A stretch of DNA of 64,000 bases from Methanogenium organophilum. Its GTDB lineage: Archaea > Halobacteriota > Methanomicrobia > Methanomicrobiales > Methanomicrobiaceae. Location of the stretch: positions 806,001-870,000 of the forward strand of contig NZ_CP113361.1 in the NCBI RefSeq assembly GCF_026684035.1, in the 5' to 3' direction. Below are positions 54,330-63,668 of this stretch, one piece after another (positions within the stretch are counted from its first letter, which is position 1; each line of letters begins with the position of its first letter). The notes beneath the pieces were generated by a model. It did not search any database and was not told where the DNA came from. It was given only the letters and a program-made list of their open reading frames with translations. The translations under genes and the position numbers were made by a program.

Positions 54330-54593
54330 ATGAATCCTGAGCGGACACTCTATCCATGTTACTTTGACGGTGCTCTCACCCGCAGCGAGGGGCGTCGGGT
54401 ACCACAGGATATGGCACGGGAGACACCAAAAACCAGGGCAATCCACAAGGCTGCAAAGAAATCAGGCCTCTCTGCACGTATTGAGGAAGATGCTCATCAC
54501 CCTGCATTCTGGTGGAAACAGGAAGGCAGGGTCGTCATCGAATGGCCGGGGACAAAAGAAGAGCTGATTAAAAAAATTGCACGGAAACTCTGA
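54330..54593 (+). CDS. srp19: Signal recognition particle subunit SRP19
   Basis: 87 residues from ATG 54330 (MNPERTLYPCYFDG). The SRP19 fold is shown by SEGRRVPQDMARETPKTRAI and the C-terminal EWPGTKEELIKKIARKL. It binds 7S RNA and lets SRP54 assemble. The PHP gene follows 13 nt later, and gar1 and tfb lie downstream, an order often seen in Euryarchaeota. Confidence 0.95.
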   Translation: MNPERTLYPCYFDGALTRSEGRRVPQDMARETPKTRAIHKAAKKSGLSARIEEDAHHPAFWWKQEGRVVIEWPGTKEELIKKIARKL

Positions 54594-54606
54594 ACCCGGA
54601 CATACC

Positions 54607-55272
54607 ATGTACGATCTTCACACCCATACTATCTATTCCGATGGCGAACTGCTTCCGGCGGAACTTATCCGCCGGGCGGCTGTGATCGGATACCAGACAC
54701 TCGGCATCACCGACCACGCCGACCGTTCGAACACCACCTCCCTCATTCGGACCCTGGAGCCGATGCGCGAGACTGCCCGTTCATTCGGAGTCCGCCTTCT
54801 TATCGGTGTGGAATTAACACATGTCCCCCCCGCCGAGATCCCATTCCTTGCCGGTCTTGCGAAGGATGCCGGGGCCGACATTGTCATCGTCCACGGAGAG
54901 ACAACCACAGAACCGGTGGCACCGGGTACGAATGCCGCAGCCTGTGCATGTGCGGATGTGGATGTGCTGGCCCACCCCGGCCTGATATCAGTAGCAGAGG
55001 CACGCCTGGCACGGGAAAATCAGGTAGCACTGGAGATAACTGCAAGGGGCGGACACAACCGTACGAACGGACATGTGGCCTCCATGGCTCGTGTTGAGGA
55101 ATGCCTCCTTGCGGTCAATTCAGACTCCCATGCACCGTCTGACCTGATGGGAATGGCAGAACGGGTGCAGGTGGCACGGGGCGCGGGCCTCACCGAAACC
55201 GAAAGTGCCCTGGTACTCTCCGGGAAGGCCCTCCCCTTCCTTTCAAAAAAGCCCATAATATCCCTAAAATAG
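54607..55272 (+). CDS. PHP-domain phosphoesterase
   Basis: 221 residues from ATG 54607 (MYDLHTHTIYSDG). Metal ligands come from HTH, the GVELTHVPP glutamate/histidine, HGET, DVLAHPG and NSDSHAP near the C-terminus, the full PHP metal set. It resembles histidinol-phosphate phosphatase-like proteins; members near srp19 and gar1 might instead act on RNA, as the related RNase P protein Rpp30 has this fold without the metal set. Substrate is not assignable. Confidence 0.85.
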   Translation: MYDLHTHTIYSDGELLPAELIRRAAVIGYQTLGITDHADRSNTTSLIRTLEPMRETARSFGVRLLIGVELTHVPPAEIPFLAGLAKDAGADIVIVHGETTTEPVAPGTNAAACACADVDVLAHPGLISVAEARLARENQVALEITARGGHNRTNGHVASMARVEECLLAVNSDSHAPSDLMGMAERVQVARGAGLTETESALVLSGKALPFLSKKPIISLK

Positions 55273-55482
55273 CGTGCATACCAAAATATCGGTCCGAACA
55301 CCGGCCGTGAGAAATGAAACACAAGAACCATATACCGGGCCTTTGCATGCGAAATATCGTGCATTACCCTTGTTCCAATACATACAATATATAACAATTA
55401 TGCCATGTTTTAAATACTACGGGAATCAACATATAATAGTTACGAACCCACAGGGTGCCAGATTTTTAGAAGGATTTATATC

Positions 55483-55716
55483 ATGAAGGTTGCTGGTCGA
55501 GTTAGAAATTTTTGTGGTGAAAAAACTGTCGTCATGGCAATTGACGCAGGACAACTGCCACGCCTCCACAGCGAGGTTTTCGACCGGAGACGGAAACCTG
55601 TCGGAAAACTGGTAGAAGTGTTCGGCAATATCAAATCACCGTATGCCCTTGTTGTCTGCAATGGCGGCCGGTGCGAATGCGAAGTGGGAGACAAATTGTA
55701 TACAAACACAGGATGA
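55483..55716 (+). CDS. gar1: H/ACA RNP protein Gar1
   Basis: 77 residues (MKVAGRVRNFCGEKTVVM). Gar1 beta-barrel core with the RKPVGKLVEVFGNIKSPYA segment. It binds Cbf5 and helps pseudouridylation of rRNA and tRNA. AGAAGGA is 9 nt upstream. tfb follows 6 nt after the stop, a conserved archaeal pair. Confidence 0.95.
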   Translation: MKVAGRVRNFCGEKTVVMAIDAGQLPRLHSEVFDRRRKPVGKLVEVFGNIKSPYALVVCNGGRCECEVGDKLYTNTG

Positions 55717-55722
55717 AACATT

Positions 55723-56733
55723 ATGCAGGAAATAGAGAAATTAAAACAACTTCAGTCCCAGCGCGAAGCGCTCAAGAAGCGTACCTCAGAACAGCAGGAG
55801 GCAGTCACCTCACGGACAGAGGAGACAACCAAAACAGTCTGTCCGGAGTGTGGCAGCCGCCAGCTGATACAGGACAACGAGCGTGCTGAACTGGTATGTC
55901 AGAACTGTGGTCTGGTCCTTGATGACGAGGTCATTGACCGCGGTCCCGAGTGGCGTGCATTCGACCACGACCAGAGGATGAAGCGGTCCCGTGTCGGTGC
56001 ACCGATGACCTTTACCATTCACGACAAGGGTCTCTCCACGATGATCGACTGGCGGAACCGTGATTCATACGGCCGTGCGATCTCATCAAAGAACCGTGCA
56101 CAGCTCTACCGGCTGCGTAAGTGGCAGCGTCGTATTCGTGTCTCAAACGCAACCGAGAGAAACCTCGCGTTTGCACTCTCAGAACTGGACCGGATGGCTT
56201 CCGCCCTTGGTCTGCCGCGTAACGTCCGCGAGACAGCGGCAGTCGTCTATCGTGACGCGGTCGACAAGAACCTCATCCGCGGTCGTTCCATTGAGGGTGT
56301 CGCCGCAGCAGCGCTCTACGCGGCATGCCGTCAGTGCAGTGTCCCGCGTACCCTCGACGAGATTGCGGAAGTGTCCCGTGTCTCCCGGAAGGAGATCGGC
56401 AGGACCTACCGGTTCATCTCCCGTGAACTCGGATTAAAACTGCTCCCGACTTCACCGATTGACTACGTCCCACGGTTCTGCTCCGGTCTGAACCTCAAAG
56501 GCGAAGTGCAGTCCCGTGCGGTGGAGATTCTCCGGCAGGCTGGCGAGCGTGAACTGACAAGCGGACGGGGCCCCACCGGTGTCGCCGCAGCGGCTATCTA
56601 CATCTCCTCCATTCTGGGCGGCGAACGCCGGACCCAGCGGGAAGTGGCAGAGGTTGCAGGCGTCACGGAAGTGACCATCCGGAACCGCTACAAGGAACTT
56701 GCAGAGAAACTCGACATCGAGATCATCCTGTAG
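55723..56733 (+). CDS. tfb: Transcription initiation factor TFB
   Basis: 336 residues. Zinc ribbon CPEC...CQNC (about 45-66), B-reader/linker region ([16 protein letters not shown]) and two cyclin-like repeats (about 135-230 and 230-330). N-terminal coiled stretch ([20 protein letters not shown]) is longer than in many TFBs. It recruits RNA polymerase to TATA-TBP. Co-transcribed with gar1. The recognition helix [20 protein letters not shown] is present in the last repeat. Confidence 0.97.
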   Translation: MQEIEKLKQLQSQREALKKRTSEQQEAVTSRTEETTKTVCPECGSRQLIQDNERAELVCQNCGLVLDDEVIDRGPEWRAFDHDQRMKRSRVGAPMTFTIHDKGLSTMIDWRNRDSYGRAISSKNRAQLYRLRKWQRRIRVSNATERNLAFALSELDRMASALGLPRNVRETAAVVYRDAVDKNLIRGRSIEGVAAAALYAACRQCSVPRTLDEIAEVSRVSRKEIGRTYRFISRELGLKLLPTSPIDYVPRFCSGLNLKGEVQSRAVEILRQAGERELTSGRGPTGVAAAAIYISSILGGERRTQREVAEVAGVTEVTIRNRYKELAEKLDIEIIL

Positions 56734-56779
56734 ATTGATATTCACCCCCAACCAATACTATTTTGGAATTTTTTCCTAT

Positions 56780-56851
56780 GGGCCTGTAGATCAGGGGTAG
56801 ATCGCTACGTTCGCAACGTAGAGGCCGCGGGTTCAAATCCCGCCAGGTCCA
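56780..56851 (+). tRNA. tRNA-Ala (CGC)
   Basis: A 72-nt cloverleaf. Acceptor GGGCCTG/CAGGTCC gives the G3:U70 alanine identity pair, discriminator A73, anticodon stem CTACG/CGTAG with loop TTCGCAA (anticodon CGC). T-loop GTTCAAATC. CCA not encoded. It lies 46 nt after tfb. Confidence 0.97.
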
Positions 56852-56964
56852 TCGCTTTTCTTTCACGGATTGCAGAAGAGATTTTTATCAGGCAAATACA
56901 GATCATAATCTGAAATGATGATCTGCTGTCAGGGAACCAGGACTTCTGAGAGGGGGGGCCAGCC

Positions 56965-57834
56965 CTGAATCCGCCCTTTCTCGATATCGGGTATCTTGCG
57001 GTCTTCGTCTTTGTGGTGGCGGGCATGGCCTCGGTTGGTCTCAGCCTTACCCCAAAGGAGATTCTGCTGCCGTTTCAGAACCGGCGGCTGCTTGCGGCAT
57101 CACTTCTCGCCAATTTTATCCTGGTCCCGCTCTTTGCATACCTCCTCCTTCTGTTCTTCCCACTGGGAAAAGGGATGGCGACCGGCCTCATCATCGTGAG
57201 TTTTGCCGCAGGGGCACCGTCCCTTCCGAAGATTGCCGAGCTGACCCGGGGTAATGTCGCATATGCTGTGGGTCTTATGGCGCTTCTTATGGTCGCAACC
57301 GTCGTCTGGCTCCCGCTTGTGATCCCCTTTGCCCTGCCGGGGATAGCCGTCAATCCGGCTGCAACCGCATACACCCTGATCATTTTCATGCTCATCCCCC
57401 TCGTCGCCTGCCTCGGCATCCGGATGCGGCATGAAGCGTTCGCAAAGAAGGTGTACCCGGTGATGGACGCCATCACAAATCTATCAATTGTGGCCATCTT
57501 TGTTATCTTCGGCATTGCCTTTCTCTCCCGGCTGGGAGACTTCTTCAACGCGTTCACCGGCACCGGTGCGGTGGTGATGGCGGTCATCTTCGTCATCGGT
57601 GCATGGGGCATCGGATACCTGACAGGCGGCCCGGTGCGTGAGGAACGGACCGTTCTTGGCTATGGGACGGGTTTTCGGAATGTATCTGCGGCTCTACTGG
57701 TCGTCACTGCCAATTTCACCGAGCCTACCATCATCCTCATGGTCCTCGCGATCACGATCTTCGGTGTTGTTATCTGCGGCATCATGGTGGGGGTGCAGTA
57801 CTGCCGCTGTCTTCAGGCAGATTCACCGGTCTGA
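56965..57834 (+). CDS. Bile acid:sodium symporter (BASS)-family transporter, likely CTG start
   Basis: 289 residues if started at CTG 56965 (NPPFLDIGYLAVFVFVVAG); the first ATG/GTG starts (57013 or 57025) would cut away the first membrane span, which is conserved in the family. A strong GAGGGGGGG ribosome site precedes CTG. About nine spans in all; the SFAAGAPSLPKIAELTRGN segment and the GYGTGFRNVSAALLVV repeat match BASS. Substrates of archaeal members are unknown. A missed G in the G7 run could instead link an upstream ATG. Confidence 0.8.
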   Translation: MNPPFLDIGYLAVFVFVVAGMASVGLSLTPKEILLPFQNRRLLAASLLANFILVPLFAYLLLLFFPLGKGMATGLIIVSFAAGAPSLPKIAELTRGNVAYAVGLMALLMVATVVWLPLVIPFALPGIAVNPAATAYTLIIFMLIPLVACLGIRMRHEAFAKKVYPVMDAITNLSIVAIFVIFGIAFLSRLGDFFNAFTGTGAVVMAVIFVIGAWGIGYLTGGPVREERTVLGYGTGFRNVSAALLVVTANFTEPTIILMVLAITIFGVVICGIMVGVQYCRCLQADSPV

Positions 57835-57916
57835 GGAGAGAGGGGAACGATATTCCGAACAGGAGAAGGAGGAAAACCTAGAGCAGGGGCAGGTATTTCC
57901 TGAAAAATTAAAATGT

Positions 57917-59386
57917 CTACACCATCATCCCGGCCTCTTCATTCTCACATTCCACCACATTTTCCGGGTCGGGGGTGAAGAATGAGAGAATGATGACGAT
58001 GAATGCCACAACCGCCCCCACAAAGAACGCAATGTCAAACGCACTGGCCAGAGCGCCTTCCAGAAGCTGCGGCTGGCTGGCAAGCGCCCCTTCGGTCAGT
58101 CCTTCGAGATTGGTAATGCTGATAAGGGACTGTATGAGGGCCAGTTCAAAGATAACAATGCCCACGGTGGCCCCGGCATTGCGCTCTGTGGTGGCGAGAC
58201 TGGAGACCATACCCTGTTTCTCCCGCGGGGCAAGGCACATAATTTCGCTCGTGTTGGGGGAGTAGTAAAAGCCGAGGCCGAACCCCAGCAGGGCAAGAGT
58301 GAGGACAATAACCACCGTTGAGGTTGCCACTCCAAAGGTAGAGAGCAGGAGGAAAGATACCAGATAAATGGCCGACGCGCCAACACAGAGTTTACGGGGG
58401 CCAAACCGGTGGTAGAGGGCACCGGATGCAGTCCCGCCAAGCATCAGGGTAACAGAGGGCACCGTCAGGAAGATACCGGCGACCATCGTTGACATCCCCT
58501 GCACGTACTCGAGGAAGAAGGGGAGCAGGAAATTTGATCCACAGTAGGCAAACATCATCAGGAGAGCACCGAGGTTGGCGAAGAGGAAGTCACGCCTCCG
58601 GTAGAGCTGCAGATCAAGCAGGGGATCGGGTGCACAACGCTCCCGCCGAATGAAGAGGAACACACCCACGATAAAAATGACGCCTGCCGTGATAATCGGC
58701 GGGGAGGTGAACCCAAGGGCCACACCAAGGTTCAGGGCATAGATGAGGGATGCGAGCGTGATAAAGAGAAACAGCGCCCCCTGCCAGTCAAACTTTACTG
58801 TCGTCTCACGGGCAGGCAGGGAGGGGATGACCGCCGCACCGAGGAGACAGGCGAGGATGCCCACCGGAACGTTGATTAAAAAGATCCAGTGCCAGGAGAG
58901 CATTTCCGTGAGAATCCCGCCCAGAAACGGTCCTGCGGCAACACCGAGAGACGACATCGTCACGACAAACCCGATGGCCTTTGCACGCGAACCAGCCGGC
59001 AGAAAGACCGAAACCATGGCCATGCTGATAGCGCCTAACATCGCACCGCCCACTGCCTGGAGGGCACGGGAACCGACCAGCGTGAGAAATGACGGGGAGA
59101 GAGCACAGAACAGTGAACCTGCCGCAAAGACCAGAAAACCAGACAGAAAAATCCGGCGAAACCCGATCCGGTCTGAAAGTTTCCCGAAGATCATCAGACA
59201 GCTGGTGAGTACCAGCAGGTACATGGTCGAAACCCAGGATACGAGTCCCGTTGAAACATCAAATGAGGTGGAGATAGTCGGCAGGGCGATATTGACGATA
59301 GAACTGTCCAGTGCGCTCATAAACGCAGCGATGGATATTGCAAAAAGCAGTAATTTCTGGTTTGTTACCTCTGTAGGAATTTCCAT
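57917..59386 (-). CDS. MFS multidrug exporter, DHA2 (14-TM) family
   Basis: 489 residues, about 14 spans. DSSIVNIALPTI (motif D1 of DHA2), the GKLSDRIGFRRIF loop A and the antiporter motif GPFLGGILTE are clear. It most resembles EmrB/QacA-type drug:H+ antiporters. Convergent with the BASS gene. C-terminal tail ENVVECENEEAGMMV is acidic and short. Substrate unknown. Confidence 0.9.
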   Translation of the reverse strand: MEIPTEVTNQKLLLFAISIAAFMSALDSSIVNIALPTISTSFDVSTGLVSWVSTMYLLVLTSCLMIFGKLSDRIGFRRIFLSGFLVFAAGSLFCALSPSFLTLVGSRALQAVGGAMLGAISMAMVSVFLPAGSRAKAIGFVVTMSSLGVAAGPFLGGILTEMLSWHWIFLINVPVGILACLLGAAVIPSLPARETTVKFDWQGALFLFITLASLIYALNLGVALGFTSPPIITAGVIFIVGVFLFIRRERCAPDPLLDLQLYRRRDFLFANLGALLMMFAYCGSNFLLPFFLEYVQGMSTMVAGIFLTVPSVTLMLGGTASGALYHRFGPRKLCVGASAIYLVSFLLLSTFGVATSTVVIVLTLALLGFGLGFYYSPNTSEIMCLAPREKQGMVSSLATTERNAGATVGIVIFELALIQSLISITNLEGLTEGALASQPQLLEGALASAFDIAFFVGAVVAFIVIILSFFTPDPENVVECENEEAGMMV

Positions 59387-59794
59387 GGGGGGGCTCCGAT
59401 TTTCGTATCAAACGGTTGTTTCCGGGGATATTTGAGAGTTGTTTTTTGGAAGTGATAAATCCCAGCCACCCGGATACCTGTATCATCAGGTCCGGATTTC
59501 GTAGGTTACACCGATTCCGGAAAAAGGAGATTACTGCAAAGGTTATTTAGATGGAACAGCCTGAACGAGTGTTCTGATAAAAAGCCAAAAACAATACAGG
59601 ACAAACATCTCCAAAATACACATACAACTCATACCAGACATATTCAAAGAATCGTATCTCTTTAATCTGATGCGGATCTCCGCACCACAATCATTGACCC
59701 TGCAACCAACCTTCCCGGCGCTGGAGCCTAAAAAATGGGAAAAAATACCAGAACGGGACGTTCAGCCGTAATATCACGCTGACCAGTACCACAT
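59387..59794. other. Gene-free intergenic region
   Basis: About 400 nt between the MFS gene and the orphan membrane protein. Low-complexity AT-rich sequence; no hairpin with T-tract, tRNA or coding frame was convincing. Confidence 0.5.
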
Positions 59795-60298
59795 TCATAT
59801 AAGATGCTGAGGGCAGCGGTATACTCCCCAGATAATTCCCACCATCGCGAGGACGGCCGCCATGATGGAGAGACCATGTACCATATTTGAATAGAAGGGG
59901 ACCCGCACCAACCAGGAAAATCCGCCCATTACATGAGTTATCGAGACGACAGCCAAAAGGGCAACGGTAAAGGGATAGACACAGGTGCCGCACAGTGTCC
60001 GCAGGGCCAGGTACGAGAGGAGATAATAGGACACAGCAATGCCCACCACCACCAGTGGTACGAAGCCGTACACCGCAGCTGTCCGTGCGATCGGCGAAAA
60101 CTCATACCTGAGAATTTCGTCCAGACCATGCGCAAACACAAACGTCAGAGTATAGTCAGCTATCACCGAAAGGGCCGGGAACATGGCAAGGACCCGGATA
60201 TTATCGTATATGCAGTTCCTGTCAGACCGAACACAATACATCTTCAATCCATCACCCGAATGATGCCGTATTACTGACTGCTGCGGATCGTTGAACAA
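59795..60298 (-). CDS. Orphan four-span membrane protein
   Basis: 167 residues in the longest frame (an internal ATG at 60241 may be the true start). Four hydrophobic segments: ALSVIADYTLTFVF, VYGFVPLVVVGIAVSYYLL, VALLAVVSITHVM and GLSIMAAVLAMVGIIWGVY. A cysteine pair, LCGTC, and another C near the end might be redox-active or metal-binding. No family recognised with confidence. Confidence 0.6.
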   Translation of the reverse strand: MFNDPQQSVIRHHSGDGLKMYCVRSDRNCIYDNIRVLAMFPALSVIADYTLTFVFAHGLDEILRYEFSPIARTAAVYGFVPLVVVGIAVSYYLLSYLALRTLCGTCVYPFTVALLAVVSITHVMGGFSWLVRVPFYSNMVHGLSIMAAVLAMVGIIWGVYRCPQHLI

Positions 60299-60379
60299 TG
60301 GTTCATGCCTATTTGATCTGCAGAGTCACGCTGCATATACCTCCATCACCATATTTAAACAATCGTACCAAAAAAATAC

Positions 60380-60763
60380 GTGAATGCCCTCAAAAAACAG
60401 TATATCCCTCAATTATTGCAGTTTATTTTGAAAAAACATACTCCCCGGTCTTATGAATTCTATGAAATACCATATTTTTACCAAATTTTTTGTATCAGAA
60501 GGAATTTGAACGGAGATGAGGAAAAAAAGCCGGACACGGGAAAAACGTCGGGAGAACTTCTCGCCCACATGCTGGTGAAGGCAAAACAGGGCCTGCATTA
60601 TAATGTAAGCGTCCTTGACTGGGAGGAATACCACACTGTACAGAAATGTGAGACAGAAAACGAATATGACATCTGGTTCTTCCCCGTCATGGATGAAACA
60701 GGAAAGAGATACGGTGCCACAAACATTTTCACTGACACCAGCATCCGGATGAGACCCTCCTAA
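60380..60763 (+). CDS. Orphan soluble protein, possibly leaderless
   Basis: 127 residues from GTG 60380; TATTTAAAC sits about 25 nt upstream, which places transcription start on this GTG. An internal TTG is an alternative start. The N-terminal 40 residues are basic and aromatic, and the rest is acidic with VLDWEEYHTVQKCETEN. I do not recognise a family. Divergent from the four-span membrane protein gene. Confidence 0.45.
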   Translation: MNALKKQYIPQLLQFILKKHTPRSYEFYEIPYFYQIFCIRRNLNGDEEKKPDTGKTSGELLAHMLVKAKQGLHYNVSVLDWEEYHTVQKCETENEYDIWFFPVMDETGKRYGATNIFTDTSIRMRPS

Positions 60764-60880
60764 TGTTTCAGGAACAGGTCATACTGATCCCACGAATTGA
60801 AGCAGCATTATCTGTACAACGGAACCAGAGTGAATTTATGAAAACAGTAAGATCCTAATATTCGTTTTTCTTACCTCACC

Positions 60881-61744
60881 TCACTCCCAGTAATGCGCAT
60901 ACCCCGCCTTCGCAAGCGGCTCGCCGTCCAGATACACCCCTTCCCCTTCTGCAACCCGCCCGATGCAGGTGGCATCCACCCCTGCAACCGGGAACACATC
61001 CTCCGGACAGGTGAAGAGCAATCCAAAATCGCCGCCGCCGAAGAGGGCGTAACGAGCCGCATCCTCAGCCGGAACGCCACCAGGCCGGGGAATCGCCGCC
61101 TCATCCACATCCATCCGCACCCCGGATGCCTCCGCGAGGTCATGCAGGGATATGGAAAGGCCATCAGAGACATCCATCATCGCCGTCGCTCCGGCACGCC
61201 CGAGGGCCTGCCCCTCAAAGACACCCGGCCGGGGCGTAATGAGGGCCTTCCAGTACTCGGGATACCCGTCCAGCCCGGCCTGTGCCCGGCCGGGAATGCC
61301 GGTGATGGCAACGACATCTCCGGGCTGTGCCCCTCGCCGCCGCACCAGACCGTCACGGGAGACCCGCCCGAGACCGCTTGAGACAAGCGTGCACTCGGAA
61401 TGGGCGTCCATGTCGCCGCCCATCAATCGGCATCCGTATGCACGGCAGCACGCATCCGCACCACGGGTGATCTCCTCCACCCGCTCTGCACGGTCCACAC
61501 CCACTGCTAAGAGAAGGGCAATGGGGGCCGCCCCCATCGACGCCACATCCGAGAGCGTGACCGCGGCAGCCATCCAGCCGCACTCATAATCCGTTATCCC
61601 TTTCGGGAAATCGGTCGTCTCATGGAGCATATCGGTTGACATCACGAGATAATTCTCGCCATCTTCGATGACCGCACAGTCATCGTCTGTCGCATCCGAC
61701 CCGATGATCGCCCGAATCGCTTTAACGAGCGCCCGGTCATCCAT
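60881..61744 (-). CDS. thiL: Thiamine-monophosphate kinase ThiL
   Basis: 287 residues. ATP-binding N-terminal fold with DDCAV, STDMLHETTDF and the AAAVTLSDVASMGAAP motif of PurM/ThiL proteins. It makes thiamine pyrophosphate from TMP. Its start overlaps the DUF460 stop by 8 nt. Full length, all motifs intact. Confidence 0.95.
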   Translation of the reverse strand: MDDRALVKAIRAIIGSDATDDDCAVIEDGENYLVMSTDMLHETTDFPKGITDYECGWMAAAVTLSDVASMGAAPIALLLAVGVDRAERVEEITRGADACCRAYGCRLMGGDMDAHSECTLVSSGLGRVSRDGLVRRRGAQPGDVVAITGIPGRAQAGLDGYPEYWKALITPRPGVFEGQALGRAGATAMMDVSDGLSISLHDLAEASGVRMDVDEAAIPRPGGVPAEDAARYALFGGGDFGLLFTCPEDVFPVAGVDATCIGRVAEGEGVYLDGEPLAKAGYAHYWE

Positions 61745-63668
61745 CCCGCTTCACCTCACGTTCCCTCTCCGTCCGGTACTCCCGGAAAATTGACTCAATC
61801 ATCTCTGACTTCTTCCCCTGTTCATAGCGGGCGATCTCTTTCTGCCACGCCTCCTCTGCTGCCGCAAACCGGGAGGCGTCCGCACTCCCCACCGGGCCGC
61901 GGACCTCAAGACCAATCGCCTTTGGGTGAAGTAAAACAATACCTCGCTCAAGGCAGGCGTCTTTCAGCCGCTCGTCACCATCGCCGACAAGGGCACGAAT
62001 CCGCATCTCCGCCAGCGTATCAAGCACCGTCGTTCCCCATCCTGCGGTCGTCTTCACCGTGATGATGTCACCTTCCGCAATCCCGAAATCGGCATCCACC
62101 TGACGAATCGCATCACGGGAGAGAGACTCTGTTGCCTTTACCAGCAGACGGTCATCACCCGTCTGGCTCGTTGCCAGCCTGCGAAGGCGGTCCACCTGTT
62201 TTCTCAGTTTCTTTGTTCTGCGTTCCTCACGCCGGAGCTTCTTCTTCTGGTTCGCAATGATCGTATCAAGCTTTGCGACCTCGGCATCCTTCCGGAGAGA
62301 CCGGCTTTCTTTGCCCCGTTCCCTCTCCATAAGAGCATTCAGGCGGGCAATCTCCAGATCCTTTGCTTCCCCCTCCGCCTGCAGGTCTGCGACATGCCCC
62401 CGCAGGGACTTCACCATGCCGTCAAGCTGAAGGAGCCGGTCGTCCCGCGGACCGGGGGCAGGAACTTCCTCCCCCTCTTCCTCCTCAACAGGGGACGGTA
62501 CCTTTTTTCCGAGGATCTGCTCTAATGAGAGGCCCCGGACAACACCCGCCCGCACCTCATCCATGTCATGGCCTGCGGGCACCCGTTTTGTGACATTCCG
62601 GAACTTCGGCTGATAGGCACGGAACGCATCCATTGCGGCCGAGAGAGAATCGCGTTCATGATCATTTCCGTAGGGAATATCACCGCAGAGGGCTTTTTTC
62701 TCCTCCACCGTCCGGTCTGCCTTCGGGGTGTAGGCCACCGCTGAGAAGGCACGCCGGATCCGCTCCACCGAAGCCGGCATTGGGTGAACATCGGTCGCCA
62801 CCACGAGCGGCCGGCCCGCAGTATAGAGCGCCTCAATCACATCCGGCATTGCCATCGTCCGTGAGCTCTTCACGAGCACCGGTTCGCCATCCAGCGTGAC
62901 CGCCGCAATACCCACCGTCGTCCCCGGATCTATCCCCACAAAGAGATAGCGTTGCCCGCCGCCCCGTGTCCGGTAACGGATACGGTCAAGCCGGCGGCCC
63001 GCCACCTTCACCTGTACATCGGCGGAGCGGACATTTCTGACCGGCACGTCCTCACGCGGGGAGGACACAACAAAATGCACCCGCCCGAGACCACCGAACG
63101 CCTTCACCTCCTCGGTGATATACGAAAGGCCCTGTTCCCGCAGGGTCTCCTCGACCTCGCGGGCTGTCTGCCGCACCGCACCATGCACCTTGCGGGCATA
63201 CCGGTTCTGGCTCCACCCTCCTTTCCCGAGTGAGCGGCCACGGGAGACAGTGACATCAGTCGTATTCTCGAAGGCCACCACTTCCGCACCGCCACCGAGT
63301 TCAGCGACAACAGCAGACGCCCGTGCCTCGGCAAACGGGTCAAACCGGTTGAATTTCAGATTGTAGCGGGCAGCCACCCGCGGCAGGGACTCCTGTTTCT
63401 CCCCTCCGGTGGACTGCACGAGCATCGTCCGGGGCGGCAGAGACTGTAAAAACGAAAAAAGGGCTTTCTGGTCGCGGGCAATCTCCTGCACCGAGTCGAC
63501 TGCAAGAATATCGGGCTCCTCGCGTGCAATCAGGCGAAGCAGACGGAATACAGAGACCTCGGTGGTCTCGCGCTCCTCGCCATCATCACGGATGACAAGG
63601 GCAAAGCGGGGTCGCTCACCCCGCGATCGAACCGAACCATGAATGATATCGATCCCAAATACCTTCAC
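61737..63668 (-). CDS. DUF460 RNase H-like protein with coiled coil
   Basis: 643 residues from GTG 63668 (VKVFGIDIIHGS), chosen because it overlaps the rio2 stop by 4 nt (GTGA); the frame extends to 63737. The first 150 residues and a second unit (about 240-370, VGIDPGTTVGIAAVTLDG) look like RNase H-fold domains. A long charged coiled coil (about 420-520) follows, then a C-terminal domain of about 120 residues. DUF460 is archaeal and uncharacterised. Gene order rio2-DUF460-thiL. Confidence 0.85.
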   Translation of the reverse strand: MKVFGIDIIHGSVRSRGERPRFALVIRDDGEERETTEVSVFRLLRLIAREEPDILAVDSVQEIARDQKALFSFLQSLPPRTMLVQSTGGEKQESLPRVAARYNLKFNRFDPFAEARASAVVAELGGGAEVVAFENTTDVTVSRGRSLGKGGWSQNRYARKVHGAVRQTAREVEETLREQGLSYITEEVKAFGGLGRVHFVVSSPREDVPVRNVRSADVQVKVAGRRLDRIRYRTRGGGQRYLFVGIDPGTTVGIAAVTLDGEPVLVKSSRTMAMPDVIEALYTAGRPLVVATDVHPMPASVERIRRAFSAVAYTPKADRTVEEKKALCGDIPYGNDHERDSLSAAMDAFRAYQPKFRNVTKRVPAGHDMDEVRAGVVRGLSLEQILGKKVPSPVEEEEGEEVPAPGPRDDRLLQLDGMVKSLRGHVADLQAEGEAKDLEIARLNALMERERGKESRSLRKDAEVAKLDTIIANQKKKLRREERRTKKLRKQVDRLRRLATSQTGDDRLLVKATESLSRDAIRQVDADFGIAEGDIITVKTTAGWGTTVLDTLAEMRIRALVGDGDERLKDACLERGIVLLHPKAIGLEVRGPVGSADASRFAAAEEAWQKEIARYEQGKKSEMIESIFREYRTEREREVKRDG

